A stretch of DNA of 57,920 bases from Cellvibrionaceae bacterium AOL6 (GCA_003265435.1 NOXC01000022.1:1-57920), one strand, 5' to 3'. Numbered from the stretch's first letter, positions 1 through 8,942 are shown. A program made the numbers and translations. The notes: generated from the sequence alone by a model not told the origin.

Positions 1-39
1 AGACCCCAGCGTATGCGCCGGGGTCTGACCCCAATGTAT
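1..39. repeat. REP-like palindromic repeat, cut by the window edge
   Basis: A GACCCC half-site and a complete GGGGTCTGACCCC palindrome flank a short GCGTATGCGCC centre. The arrangement matches the complete doublet at 7796-7853 and the single unit at 21384-21414, so this is probably the right part of a doublet that begins outside the window. It lies just beyond the 3' end of the lipoprotein gene. No transposase that could move it is present here. Confidence 0.7.
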
Positions 40-42
40 TTT

Positions 43-585
43 TTATTCTAGGTGGACGGGGAGGCTGCGTACGTCGCAAAACGCATCGTAGACATCGCAG
101 ACTTCGAGTAGGAGCCAGGCGGGTTGGGGGCTTTGGCTGATCAAGGGCTCGATGTTGCGCCATCCCTGCCAGGGGCCGAATTCGGCTTGGTCGCAACCAA
201 TGCGGTAGTCGGCGTCGACCAAGCAATATTGGTAGCTGTCCCAGTCGCAATCCCAGCCGGGGCCACATTGGCTGCTGCTGAGATGAATTGCCCGGTGAAG
301 GGAATTAAAGTCGTTGATGTACAGGTGGGCGTTGTAGCCACTGTAGCTGTCGATTCGCCAGTTCACCTCGAAGGCCTCTTCGGGGCCGAAGGGGGAAAGG
401 TATAAGTGCTGGGCTTCGAATTCACTCGATTTCAGATAATTATCGACCAGCTCGTAGTCACGAATGAGCGGGATCGTGGCATCCGCGCCATGATGGTCTT
501 CGTAATAGTGGTCGGAATAGTAGCCTTCTTCATTACACGCGCTCAGAAACAGCACGCTGGCGATCAGCAGAATGAATTTTTTCAT
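43..585 (-). CDS. Small secreted lipoprotein of unknown function
   Basis: The 180-residue product begins MKKFILLIASVLFLSAC, a lipoprotein signal with lipobox LSAC and the lipidated cysteine at residue 17. It should be anchored in a membrane facing the periplasm. The start at 585 is preferred over an upstream in-frame ATG at 621 because GGAGG lies a few bases before it. The mature part opens with a Tyr/His/Asp-rich stretch and carries several further cysteines in its second half, which suggests a disulfide-stabilised extracytoplasmic domain. I do not recognise a family. It is the last gene of a minus-strand run, 66 bp behind the Bax-like gene, and may share its transcript. Confidence 0.7.
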   Translation of the reverse strand: MKKFILLIASVLFLSACNEEGYYSDHYYEDHHGADATIPLIRDYELVDNYLKSSEFEAQHLYLSPFGPEEAFEVNWRIDSYSGYNAHLYINDFNSLHRAIHLSSSQCGPGWDCDWDSYQYCLVDADYRIGCDQAEFGPWQGWRNIEPLISQSPQPAWLLLEVCDVYDAFCDVRSLPVHLE

Positions 586-651
586 GGTGGGCCTCCATGT
601 AATGTGTCTGGAGGCCAGCATAAAGAGCGAAGCGTGAATTGTTTCTGAACG

Positions 652-1632
652 TTATTCCGCTGCTTCTTGTTCGCTGTCGTCTTCTTGTTGCGCCACGATC
701 ACAAGGGCCCGCATTTTTCTGAGGTAGGCCGCGTCGGCACCCTGCAGTCGATTCACGCGAATAATGGCTTGCAGAGAGTCGACATAGGCCTCGCCTCGCT
801 CTGAATAGCTTTGCAGCGTCGTGGCCGCCTCCATGCCTGAGAGCGATGTGCCGGCTTCTTGATGTTGGCGTCGCAGCGCCCGAAAACCCGCGTAGGCGGG
901 ATGAGCGTTCAGGTTCAGCGCGTGTGCCTGCACGGATTCGAGTGGGGAATCGAAACGCGCAATTTTATAGTTTCCTTTATTCGCTCGCTGTTGTTCCGGG
1001 ACGATGCCGTCGTCCCCCCACGTCCACTGGCCAAAGAGTGCATTGCCGGTAAACGCGAAACGAGAGGTCCCCCAACCACTTTCTTCTGCCGCCTGAGCAA
1101 GTATCAGCGACGGCGGGAGTACATCCACACGTACGATTAAATCTTCAAGTAAAGCCTGTTGAGTGTCCCCTTCCGCTCGATACTGGCTCGCCATGGTGGC
1201 GAGCCAGGCGCTGTCGTCCGCACTCAGGGTGTCGTGTTTTTGCAGGGCGAGCAGGCGCACACGGTCTGCCTGAATCGTTTCATTGCTGCGCAATACCAGT
1301 GGGCCAAGCGCGCGGAAAAAGAGCCGCTTTTTTAAGGTGACGGTAATATCGTGTGAGGTGACCTTGCCCCAACGTTCCGGGATGCCACTTAAATAAATTC
1401 GCGGCACATCCCTGCGTCCTTCCAGCCAGCTCTCGTCGGTGTAGTCGAATTGTTCAAACAGGTCGAGCAAACCATGATAGTCCGCAATGGCGACCACGCT
1501 GACGGTGTGTTCATTTGCGGTGGCAGCACTGTACGATTGCGCTTGTGCCTGCACAGACAATGCCGAGCTTGCACAGAACAGACACAACCAACGCGCGGCA
1601 GATTGAAAAGCATTACTTCCTCGTATAAACAT
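652..1632 (-). CDS. Bax-like exported glucosaminidase-domain protein
   Basis: The product is 326 residues with an N-terminal signal peptide ending near AQAQA (about residue 31). The C-terminal half, from about residue 170, matches the Bax/FlgJ-type glucosaminidase fold (COG2992): an LPPSLILAQAAEESGWGTS segment with the expected catalytic Glu at about residue 184, then NALFGQWTWG and a segment on regularly spaced Asn/His/Tyr (LNAHPAYAGFRALRR). The inferred role is peptidoglycan cleavage between N-acetylglucosamine and N-acetylmuramic acid in the periplasm. The ATG at 1632 is preferred over an adjacent GTG because GGGAG lies six bases upstream. It starts 28 bp after the halogenase gene, so it may be co-transcribed with it. 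Family assignment is firm; in vivo substrate is inferred. Confidence 0.85.
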   Translation of the reverse strand: MFIRGSNAFQSAARWLCLFCASSALSVQAQAQSYSAATANEHTVSVVAIADYHGLLDLFEQFDYTDESWLEGRRDVPRIYLSGIPERWGKVTSHDITVTLKKRLFFRALGPLVLRSNETIQADRVRLLALQKHDTLSADDSAWLATMASQYRAEGDTQQALLEDLIVRVDVLPPSLILAQAAEESGWGTSRFAFTGNALFGQWTWGDDGIVPEQQRANKGNYKIARFDSPLESVQAHALNLNAHPAYAGFRALRRQHQEAGTSLSGMEAATTLQSYSERGEAYVDSLQAIIRVNRLQGADAAYLRKMRALVIVAQQEDDSEQEAAE

Positions 1633-1660
1633 CACCTACTCCCTGTCTCGGTTTGTGCGC

Positions 1661-3154
1661 TCAGCGAGTGTGATCGCTGGCGCAATAGCGTTGGATAAAT
1701 TGGCCGTGTTGCGGCAACTGCGCGACGGCGTCGACGACCTGCTTGCGCATGCCCTCAAAAAATGTGCGCATTTCTTCAGGCTGCATAATGTTCGCGCTGG
1801 GATGGTACCGCTCGGGCACTAAGCCCTGGCCGAGCATCACCTGTGTCCATGAGTCGACACGAAAGAGTTCGCCGTCTTTTTGAAAGGCCTTTGCTGAATC
1901 GCGGAACAAGGCCATGCGATGGGCAAGGCTTTCGGGTATGTCCATGTTGCGACAATAGTCCCAGAAGGGGGTGTCGTTGCGCTGCGTTTGATGGTAGTGC
2001 AACACAATAAAATCCCGGATTTTTTCGAGCTCTAGACGGCTTTGTGCATTGAACTCGTCACGCGTGGAAGCACGTATGCCGTCAAAAGGAAACATTTGCA
2101 TTAAACGGGTGATACCCATGATCACCAGGTGAATACTCGTGGATTCCAAGGGCTCAATAAAACCGCTCGCGAGCCCTAAAGACACACAATTCTTTTTCCA
2201 CTGCGCTTTTCGACAGCCCGTCACAAAGCGCAGTGTTCTTGGCTCACTGCACGGTGCGCCTTCCACATCTTCCAGCAGCTTCGCTTTTGCCGAAGCCTCA
2301 TCCATGAATTGGCTGGCGTAGACCAGGCCATTCCCCATGCGATGCTGCAGTGGAATTTGCCAGCGCCATCCGGCTTCGTGGGCAATGGAGCGTGTATAGG
2401 GTTTGGGCTCCCCTGTAAGTTGGGTCTGTACCACTGTAGCCGAATCGCAGGGCAACCAATGTTGCCAGTTGTCGTAGCCGGCGTGTAGCGCTTCTTCGAT
2501 TAATAGAGCCCGAAAACCTGTGCAATCAATGAAGAGATCACCGGGGATGAGTTCGCCATTGTCGAGCTTGAGCGCGTTGATGTCGCCGGACTCGCTATCC
2601 AGCACCACCTCGTCAATTTTGCCTTCCACACGTTTAACGCCAGCGGCTTCGCTGAGTTCTCTCAAGAAGGCCGCATAGCGTGTAGCATCAAGATGATAGG
2701 CGAAATTGACTTTGGAGGAGGGTGAGGTGGCGAAACGGTTTTGCAGCGCGGCTTCATGTTCCAGACAGTAGTCGCCAAAGCCCTCAGCCATGCCCAGTTC
2801 CTGAGCTCGCAGCCAGAAATGCACGAACTCGGCGAGCCAGGTTTCGCGACCTGTTTTGCCAAAGGAGTGGAGGTAACGCTCGCCGATCTGACCCCAATTT
2901 TCAAACGAGATGCCGAGCTTGAATGTCGCAGACGTCGCGCGCATAAAGGCCTGCTCATCAATACCAATGAGTTTGTGAAACACGCGCATTGGGGGAATGG
3001 TCGCCTCGCCCACACCGACTGTGCCAATCGCTTCGGATTCGACCAGAGTGATGTCGAGCAGGTCACCAAATTTACGGGACAGCGCGGCGGCGCTGATCCA
3101 GCCAGCGGTGCCGCCGCCGGCAATCACGACGCGTTGTGGTTGATATTCTGGCAT
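1661..3154 (-). CDS. Flavin-dependent tryptophan halogenase family protein
   Basis: The 497-residue product has the family hallmarks: FAD-binding GGGTAGW near residues 13-19, the GVGEATIP segment at 47-54, a Lys at residue 79 in ATFKLG equivalent to the catalytic lysine of PrnA, the halogenase motif WRWQIP at 263-268, and FIEPLESTS at 332-340 with the conserved Glu. Family members use FADH2, oxygen and halide to form hypohalous acid, which the Lys directs to an indole or other aromatic. No flavin reductase is adjacent. Members of this family located next to TonB-dependent receptors have no established substrate, so free tryptophan should not be assumed. The gene starts 14 bp after the JmjC gene, a tight two-gene unit. 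Confidence 0.92.
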   Translation of the reverse strand: MPEYQPQRVVIAGGGTAGWISAAALSRKFGDLLDITLVESEAIGTVGVGEATIPPMRVFHKLIGIDEQAFMRATSATFKLGISFENWGQIGERYLHSFGKTGRETWLAEFVHFWLRAQELGMAEGFGDYCLEHEAALQNRFATSPSSKVNFAYHLDATRYAAFLRELSEAAGVKRVEGKIDEVVLDSESGDINALKLDNGELIPGDLFIDCTGFRALLIEEALHAGYDNWQHWLPCDSATVVQTQLTGEPKPYTRSIAHEAGWRWQIPLQHRMGNGLVYASQFMDEASAKAKLLEDVEGAPCSEPRTLRFVTGCRKAQWKKNCVSLGLASGFIEPLESTSIHLVIMGITRLMQMFPFDGIRASTRDEFNAQSRLELEKIRDFIVLHYHQTQRNDTPFWDYCRNMDIPESLAHRMALFRDSAKAFQKDGELFRVDSWTQVMLGQGLVPERYHPSANIMQPEEMRTFFEGMRKQVVDAVAQLPQHGQFIQRYCASDHTR

Positions 3155-3168
3155 GCGCTCGTCCTGTA

Positions 3169-4194
3169 TCAGCGGTTCAACATATTCAGTAAATAGGCGC
3201 GCAACTTGCGTGCTTGCATTTCATCGAGTGGGCCGAGGTCGCCTCGTGCGCTTTCGGGCAGATGCGCACCGGCCTGTTCTGCCGGGCCAAAAACATAATA
3301 TTCAAAAATCTGCCGCCACGCGGCTTTTTCTGCATCTGGCCGGTCGCGCAAACTTAATAGTGCGTGATGCAATACATTCATCCCCGCACCCATAAATGCC
3401 GGTGACTCACTCCACCAGTAATTCATCATAATGTTAAAAGGAGACAGGCCTTCGACTTGATGCCACCACATGCTTGGCAAATACAGTGCGTCGCCAGGTT
3501 CCAACTCGGCAATATGTGCGTGAGGAAGCGCGTCTTTAAATCGTGGAAAGCGATCAAAATCCGGGTTGTCAAAATCGACCATGCTGACCGCCTGACCGCC
3601 GGGGGTAGGGTCAAGCGGGCCGGGATAGAGATTCGCAATATGTTCGGGCGCAAACATCGTGAAGCGGCGCTGACCGGTGAGGCAGCATGCGATGTTGTAC
3701 GGCGCATCATAGTGGCAGGCGATGCGCGACCGGTTACCAATCCAAAAGCCCACGCGGGGTTTAAACGGCGCGAGTGGGTTGTCTGCGCCCGGGTAGCCTA
3801 GTTCATTTTCCGCACGTACGCCTGGGAAATGGGCATCGACAATGGTGGAGGCAAAAAAGCAGCTCTGGGCCTCTTCGTCACCCGCTGAAGCCAGCAGCGA
3901 CTCGAGTACCTCATCGGCCTGCGCCTGACGCGTGTCGAAATTCATTGTTTGGCAGTCGTCTTCATAGAAGTAGCGACCGCGAATGCCGGGCTTACCGAAA
4001 TAGACTTTGGTAGGGCGCCCGTTGTAGAACTGTTTGAGATAGTCCACCGCGGCGCGATCTGATTGTGCGGCCGCTTGGACGAGCGCCCATTCGCGCACCA
4101 GCCCTTTCAGGATCAGGGGTTTGTTTGCGTCATACAAATCCTGCAGGCGCAATTCTGGAAAACGAAGGTCGAGTGCCTCAACATGATAAGCCAT
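3169..4194 (-). CDS. JmjC/cupin_8-type Fe(II)/2-oxoglutarate oxygenase
   Basis: The 341-residue product has a cupin-like/JmjC fold with the metal triad visible as His161-Tyr-Asp163 (ACHYDAPYN) and a distal His245 in MWWHQVEGL. The intervening LYPGPLDPTPGG and LEPGDALYLPSMWWH segments are typical of the family. These enzymes hydroxylate protein or small-molecule side chains using oxygen and 2-oxoglutarate; the substrate here is unknown. There is no signal peptide, so it should act in the cytoplasm. It lies between a TonB-dependent receptor and the halogenase, an arrangement recurrent in marine and plant-associated proteobacteria. A terminator after the receptor gene suggests the pair is transcribed by partial readthrough or from its own weak promoter in 4195-4330. 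Confidence 0.88.
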   Translation of the reverse strand: MAYHVEALDLRFPELRLQDLYDANKPLILKGLVREWALVQAAAQSDRAAVDYLKQFYNGRPTKVYFGKPGIRGRYFYEDDCQTMNFDTRQAQADEVLESLLASAGDEEAQSCFFASTIVDAHFPGVRAENELGYPGADNPLAPFKPRVGFWIGNRSRIACHYDAPYNIACCLTGQRRFTMFAPEHIANLYPGPLDPTPGGQAVSMVDFDNPDFDRFPRFKDALPHAHIAELEPGDALYLPSMWWHQVEGLSPFNIMMNYWWSESPAFMGAGMNVLHHALLSLRDRPDAEKAAWRQIFEYYVFGPAEQAGAHLPESARGDLGPLDEMQARKLRAYLLNMLNR

Positions 4195-4330
4195 AGATCA
4201 TCTCTTGCTGGCAGGTAAGTCAGAACCCATGCCGGGATGCCGCAACCCCCTGCGCAAATCACTGGGTTGTCGTTATTATTGTGAACGGCCATTGTAGCGA
4301 GCGCCTTGATCTCGGTCGACTCTGAACGCA

Positions 4331-4356
4331 TAAAAAAAGGCCGCAGATGCGGCCTC
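4331..4356 (-). terminator. Rho-independent terminator after the TonB-dependent receptor
   Basis: On the minus strand an eight-base-pair stem AGGCCGCA/TGCGGCCT with a two-base centre is followed directly by seven T. It begins about 30 bp after the receptor stop codon and about 135 bp before the JmjC gene, so it should reduce transcription into the oxygenase-halogenase genes. Confidence 0.85.
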
Positions 4357-4385
4357 AAAGGGTCTTGCCGAGGTCTGTGGGTGCC

Positions 4386-7300
4386 TTAGAAGGTGTAGCG
4401 TGCACCAACGGTATAGCGCGGGCCCAGATCAGAGAGGAACCAAAGCATGCTCTCTGTACGTGCGTGTTGTCGCTCGTTTTCACCGGTCACGTTGAGGCCC
4501 TCGAAGAACACGGACAGGCCCATGTCGAAGTCATAACTCACGTTGAGATCCACTTGGGAGTAAGCGTCAACATAAACCGGGTTGCGAGAGTTACCGCGTG
4601 ATGTTTCATTGAGGTAGCTGTCGCGCCAGTTGTACGCGATACGCGCTTGCCATCCGTAGTTCTCATACATGGCAACGAGGTTTGCGGTGTCGCTAAGGCC
4701 GGTCAGCGCGAATTGAGAGACGCTGGGGTCCGTTGCGTTGTTGTAGTCCGTATCGCTGCGCACGACGGTGTAATTTGCTTGAACGCCAAAGCCGGTATCA
4801 CCGAAGAAGTGTTGCAGAGCCAGTTCCGCACCCCACAAATTCGCCTGCTTGTTGTTCGCCGGACGACTGGTTCGGAAGACCATTTCCGGGTCGCCTGCCT
4901 CGGGTACCAGATCGTAGGCGGTGGCGACATCGATAGCGAATTGATCGCGGTCAGCCGCATTCGCGTAGTCTGCCGCGCCACCGGGAAAATCCGCGGGGTT
5001 ATCGAGCACGGCCATCATCACGAACAAGGTCGTGTCGTCCAACGGCATGCCATTGTCAGCCAGCGCTTGCGCGGCGGCATCGGCGCGAGGCCCATTGGTC
5101 TGGTCGAGAATGCCAAAGTGGGGTTGGTCAACCTGTTCGGTACCGATAAAGTTTTGCACGCGTTTTTCGAACAGGCCTACCGACGCATAACTGGAATCGG
5201 CGTAGTACCACTCGAAGGACACATCGAAGTTATCGGATTCGAGCGGCAGCAGCGCAGGGTTGTATGAAGACGCCGTGGGTGTGGTGCCATTGTAGGTTGA
5301 ACCTACGGTACCGAACTGAGAGACGGATGAACGCAGGTCACCGAGTCCCGCACGGGCGATGGTTTTGCTGTACGACGCGCGGCCTTTCATGCTGTCGGTA
5401 AAGTCGATCGAAAAATCGAAGCTCGGCAACATGTAGTCATAACGCGTACCGCCGGAAAACGGCTGCGCTTCCGCGTTGGGGTCGCGGTACACCTGGAAGT
5501 CATTGTTGTCCTGCCAGATCAGATATTCGGGAACGTTGACCAGAGACGTGGAGGTGACTTCTGTGCTCTCATAGCGCACACCGGCGAGGACATTGGTAGG
5601 CATATCGCCCAGTTGCCCTTCCATCGACAGCTGAACAAACAGCGCGGTGGTGTCTTCCTCCACCTTATTGTCTTCGGCGAGCACAGGGTTGTAAGCCAGC
5701 ACGTAGCCGTTATCCGGTGTGCCGTATTCGCCGATCAGGAAATTCGCCAGTTCGACCGAGTCTCCTTTCACACCAAAGCTCTGGCTGCCAGTGGCGTAGT
5801 CATTAAATTCGTCGACGAGACTGAATTCCTGCACCATGCCGTCCGGAAATTCGCCCGGGTTGGCGATACCCCAATCACCCATGGCCATGTAGCGATCGCT
5901 CTGCTGATGCCAGGCTTCCATCGCGCGGGTTTCAACACCAAAGTCGATGCGCCCGTTGTCGAATTCAAATGCGCCATCGAGTTTCAGCTGCGTAACGTCG
6001 GTGCCTTGTGCGGCATACCAAACACGCACGACCTGGGAACCGAAATCACCCGGGTCCATCACGCCATTGTTGTTGCCTCGACCGCTGTCGTCGTAGGTGT
6101 AAGCGGCTTTGGGTAGGTCGCCACGCCAATCGATTTGCTGAGAGGTGAGAATGGGTGCGCCGATACTGGTGGCCACTTCACCACTGGAACCCGGGCCCGT
6201 GGGCAGGCTTTCCATCGACGAATCGTGCACGTCGAATGCGAGGCTGAAGCGGTCAGTGACCTGCCAATCGATGTTCAGGCCGGTCGACTCAAGCGTGTTG
6301 GTCTGTTTACGATACTGTTGTTCGAAGCCTGCATCTTTGCCGCTGAGTGTTTCGGAAATCAGCAGAGGTGCGGCGACGATGGCATCGTTAAACAGCACGT
6401 GATCAACCGACGTATTGTTAGCGATCCAGAACGTCTGCTCACCGCGATGCTCTTCAATTTCGTTTTCGGCGTACGTGAAGTCACCGGTGATGGTCAGTGT
6501 TTCGACCGGGCGATATTGCAGCGTGAGCTGGCCGTTGGTCCGTGCGCGTTGCACGTCGGAAAAGGCGTAACGCATGTCGTTGGGGCGTGCGTATAACTGG
6601 CCTTCGTCCGGTGTATTTTCATAGGCGCTTTCATCGACCACGGAGTAGAGTGTGTCTTCGCCCCAGCGGCCGATATTCCAGTCATTCACTGTGGATTGGG
6701 TCGAGCCGGAATCCCGCTCCTGATAGCTGCCAGAAACCGCCACGCCGAAGACTTCGTTGTCCGTCGTCCAGCTCAGTAAGCCGCTGAGTTCGGGAGTGAT
6801 GTCACTGCCGGTTCGGTTCGTCGTGTCATGCATAGCCTTGGCACCGACGGAGGCTTTAAAGCCGGGGTTATCCAGTGGGCGTGCAGTGAGAATATTGATT
6901 GTGCCGCCCATGCCGCCTGTTGCGATGTCGGCTTTACTGGTTTTGTACACTTCTACCGCGCTGACGCTCTCCGAGGCCAGGTTCGCGAAATCGAACGCAC
7001 GTGTCGCGCCTCCTCGAGTGCCACCCGCGCCACTGCCGCCACCGTAGGCGATACCGCCGGGCATGGTGCGGCCATTAAGGGTGATCATATTGAAGTTCGG
7101 GCCAAAGCCGCGAACCGTGACTTCCGAGCCTTCGCCGTTTGAACGACTGATGGACACGCCCGTGATGCGTTGCAGTGATTCTGCAAGGTTCGTGTCTGGG
7201 AATTTACCAATGTCTTCTGCGCTGATTGCGTCGACGACACCGGCCGAATCCCGTTTAATATCCATTGAACGCTGCAAAGACGCGCGAATCCCCGTGACCA

Positions 7301-7409
7301 CGAGTTCTTCTTCGGCTTGTGCAAGCAGGTTTGGTGAGTGAATGACACACGCGGCAGCGATACTGGAGGCCAGTACACTTCTTTTGAGAGTGATCGAGCT
7401 CGATCCCAT
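4386..7409 (-). CDS. TonB-dependent receptor, Caulobacter-type (TIGR01782-like)
   Basis: This outer-membrane transporter of about 1007 residues has a signal peptide ending near LLAQA, then a TonB-box-like EEELVVTGIRASLQRS, a plug domain (ISAEDIGKFPDTNLAESLQ, then VTVRGFG and TLNGRTMPGG) and a long beta-barrel ending in the aromatic residue of ARYTF. Receptors of this family import oligosaccharides and other large nutrients with TonB energy. The ATG at 7409 is preferred over two in-frame ATGs at 7424 and 7433 because AAGGAG sits six bases before it. No sugar enzyme adjoins it. The linked oxygenase and halogenase suggest a specialised substrate or a modification function, but the ligand cannot be deduced from sequence. 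Confidence 0.93.
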   Translation of the reverse strand: MGSSSITLKRSVLASSIAAACVIHSPNLLAQAEEELVVTGIRASLQRSMDIKRDSAGVVDAISAEDIGKFPDTNLAESLQRITGVSISRSNGEGSEVTVRGFGPNFNMITLNGRTMPGGIAYGGGSGAGGTRGGATRAFDFANLASESVSAVEVYKTSKADIATGGMGGTINILTARPLDNPGFKASVGAKAMHDTTNRTGSDITPELSGLLSWTTDNEVFGVAVSGSYQERDSGSTQSTVNDWNIGRWGEDTLYSVVDESAYENTPDEGQLYARPNDMRYAFSDVQRARTNGQLTLQYRPVETLTITGDFTYAENEIEEHRGEQTFWIANNTSVDHVLFNDAIVAAPLLISETLSGKDAGFEQQYRKQTNTLESTGLNIDWQVTDRFSLAFDVHDSSMESLPTGPGSSGEVATSIGAPILTSQQIDWRGDLPKAAYTYDDSGRGNNNGVMDPGDFGSQVVRVWYAAQGTDVTQLKLDGAFEFDNGRIDFGVETRAMEAWHQQSDRYMAMGDWGIANPGEFPDGMVQEFSLVDEFNDYATGSQSFGVKGDSVELANFLIGEYGTPDNGYVLAYNPVLAEDNKVEEDTTALFVQLSMEGQLGDMPTNVLAGVRYESTEVTSTSLVNVPEYLIWQDNNDFQVYRDPNAEAQPFSGGTRYDYMLPSFDFSIDFTDSMKGRASYSKTIARAGLGDLRSSVSQFGTVGSTYNGTTPTASSYNPALLPLESDNFDVSFEWYYADSSYASVGLFEKRVQNFIGTEQVDQPHFGILDQTNGPRADAAAQALADNGMPLDDTTLFVMMAVLDNPADFPGGAADYANAADRDQFAIDVATAYDLVPEAGDPEMVFRTSRPANNKQANLWGAELALQHFFGDTGFGVQANYTVVRSDTDYNNATDPSVSQFALTGLSDTANLVAMYENYGWQARIAYNWRDSYLNETSRGNSRNPVYVDAYSQVDLNVSYDFDMGLSVFFEGLNVTGENERQHARTESMLWFLSDLGPRYTVGARYTF

Positions 7410-7739
7410 AGCTTTCTCCTTCATTTTAGTCATGACTTTTATTGTTGTAGCGTCTTGCTCCGCATTCCTGAGGGCAATGCAGTCAAGCTATTTCCCAACG
7501 CGCAGACACAGAGAGGCCGTCCACGAGTCAGTGAAATTCTGGAGCTGGTCAGGCGCTGGCTGGCAGCTCGTGTAACGCTGGTTAAAGGATCTGGGAAGCG
7601 ATTGTGTAATCAGGCTGTGCCTGGTTTTTCCGGGTTCATACCCTTTTATTATTTGAGCGAATAGCGCTCTCACACCAAACATCGGCGTTTGGTTCTCCGC
7701 ACTGCGGACTTGGTACAACGATACGTTTCTGTTCACGTC

Positions 7740-7791
7740 TTGTTATTGTTAATCTGACAATAGCACTGTGTGGTCAATATGACAATAACAA
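7740..7791. promoter_or_regulatory. TGACAATA inverted-repeat operator candidate
   Basis: Perfect ten-base arms TTGTTATTGT (7740-7749) and ACAATAACAA (7782-7791) enclose another TGACAATA copy at 7756-7763. Three copies of one octamer core in about 50 bp upstream of the receptor gene look like sites for a dimeric regulator. The same heptamer arms occur as an inverted pair upstream of the small secreted protein gene (23092-23165). The regulator is unknown. Confidence 0.45.
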
Positions 7792-7795
7792 TTTG

Positions 7796-7853
7796 CGCAT
7801 CCATTGGGGTCTGACCCCGACGCATGCGCTGGGGTCTGACCCCAATGGATGCG
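7796..7853. repeat. REP-like palindromic doublet
   Basis: Two 23-base arms in inverted orientation (7796-7818 and 7831-7853) match at all but one position. Each contains its own GGGGTCTGACCCC palindrome, and they are separated by GACGCATGCGCT. The structure resembles bacterial interspersed mosaic elements made of paired REPs. It lies between divergent genes. Related units occur at 1-39, 21384-21414 and, degenerate, 45191-45217. Confidence 0.8.
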
Positions 7854-7925
7854 TCGGTGTGGTTGGCAAAGCGTCATATTCGGCTGATACTGTGCCTGTC
7901 TCTAATCCAAAGGGAAGGATGCGTC

Positions 7926-8942
7926 ATGCAGATGCAGGCGGCGGTGTTTCGACGCTATGGTGGGCCGGAGGTCGTGTCCGTGGAAACGCGCCCTCGACCT
8001 GAGCTCAAGCCTGGCCACATGCTGGTGAAAGTGCTGGCGACGACTGTGTCATCGGGAGATTGGCGCTTGCGCAGTCTGACGGTGCCTCCGGGGTTCGGGT
8101 GGATTCTACGATTGATGGTGGGATGGCGGGCGCCGCGTGCGGCCAGCCAGATATTGGGGACGGAATTGGTCGGAGAGGTGGTTGCGCTGGGTGAGGGTGT
8201 AAACCGGTTCCCGCTGGGTACCCGGGTAATTGCCTATCCTGGCGGTCGCCTTGGCGCTCATGCGGAGTACTGTCTGCTATCGGAAAAGTGTGCTGTCGTC
8301 GCCGCACCCGCTCAAATGAACGATGAAGCCGCAGCCGCCTTGTCCTTTGGCGCGATGACGGCTTACGACTATCTCCTTCACCGTGCAGAATTGAAAAAGG
8401 ATGAGCGTGTGCTGATCATCGGTGCCGCAGGCGCGGTGGGCAGTGCCGCCGTGCAAATCGCGCGTGCTCAAGGTGCGCACGTTAGTGCCGTGTGCAGTGC
8501 TACCAAAGCGGAAATGATCTCGGCGCTGGGGGCCTCGGAGGTGATCGACTATCAGTCGGCCGACCCACTCCAGGACGAAGCGGCCTACGATGTCATTCTG
8601 GATGCGGTGGGCCATGCGCCGTGGTCGGCCTTGGTCCGCAGCTTAAAGCCGGGTGGTCGCGCGGCGTTAGTGGTCTCCGGCTTTGCGACCATGTTGTCGG
8701 CGGGCTGGAAAAGCTGGCGCAGTGGACGGCGCTGCTTGGTCGGGCCGGCCAGTGAAAAACAAGCGGATCTGGAGGCTGTGTTGGCACTGTATCAACGCGG
8801 GCAATTTCAGCCCTTGATTGATTCTCGTTACCCGTTGGCTAACATTCAAGAAGCGCACGCACGGGTCGATAGCGGGCGCAAATGTGGCAATGTGATTGTG
8901 CGTGTGCAGCGCGCAGAAAGCACAATGGCGCAGGGCGAATAA
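7926..8942 (+). CDS. NAD(P)H:quinone oxidoreductase-like medium-chain dehydrogenase
   Basis: The 338-residue product has the GroES-like N-terminal domain (RYGGPEVVSVE, LVKVLATTVSSGDWRLR) and a Rossmann domain with VLIIGAAGAVGSAAVQIA around residues 152-169, a nucleotide-binding pattern of the zinc-free quinone oxidoreductase branch. It probably reduces quinones or activated alkenes with NADPH in the cytoplasm; the substrate is not predictable. The start at 7926 is chosen because AGGGAAGGA precedes it and homology begins at MQMQAAVF; a longer in-frame start at 7824 would run through the REP doublet. It is a single gene, divergent from the receptor, with no partner downstream within 180 bp. Confidence 0.88.
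   Translation: MQMQAAVFRRYGGPEVVSVETRPRPELKPGHMLVKVLATTVSSGDWRLRSLTVPPGFGWILRLMVGWRAPRAASQILGTELVGEVVALGEGVNRFPLGTRVIAYPGGRLGAHAEYCLLSEKCAVVAAPAQMNDEAAAALSFGAMTAYDYLLHRAELKKDERVLIIGAAGAVGSAAVQIARAQGAHVSAVCSATKAEMISALGASEVIDYQSADPLQDEAAYDVILDAVGHAPWSALVRSLKPGGRAALVVSGFATMLSAGWKSWRSGRRCLVGPASEKQADLEAVLALYQRGQFQPLIDSRYPLANIQEAHARVDSGRKCGNVIVRVQRAESTMAQGE

Larger units (their letters stand above)
7410..7925. other. Divergent intergenic region between the receptor and the oxidoreductase
   Basis: About 515 bp without a credible gene. It holds the receptor promoter region, a small hairpin CCAAAC/GTTTGG near 7675-7692, the TTGTTATTGT/ACAATAACAA inverted repeat (7740-7791) and a REP-like doublet (7796-7853). 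The short open frames here lack ribosome-binding sites or overlap repeats. Confidence 0.6.

Noticed and set aside
5613-6116. Long open frames antisense to the TonB-dependent receptors and other genes
   Set aside because: They are shadows of strongly coding strands, with no ribosome-binding sites and no recognisable domains; the same holds for 10574-11413 and 19704-20591 on the minus strand.
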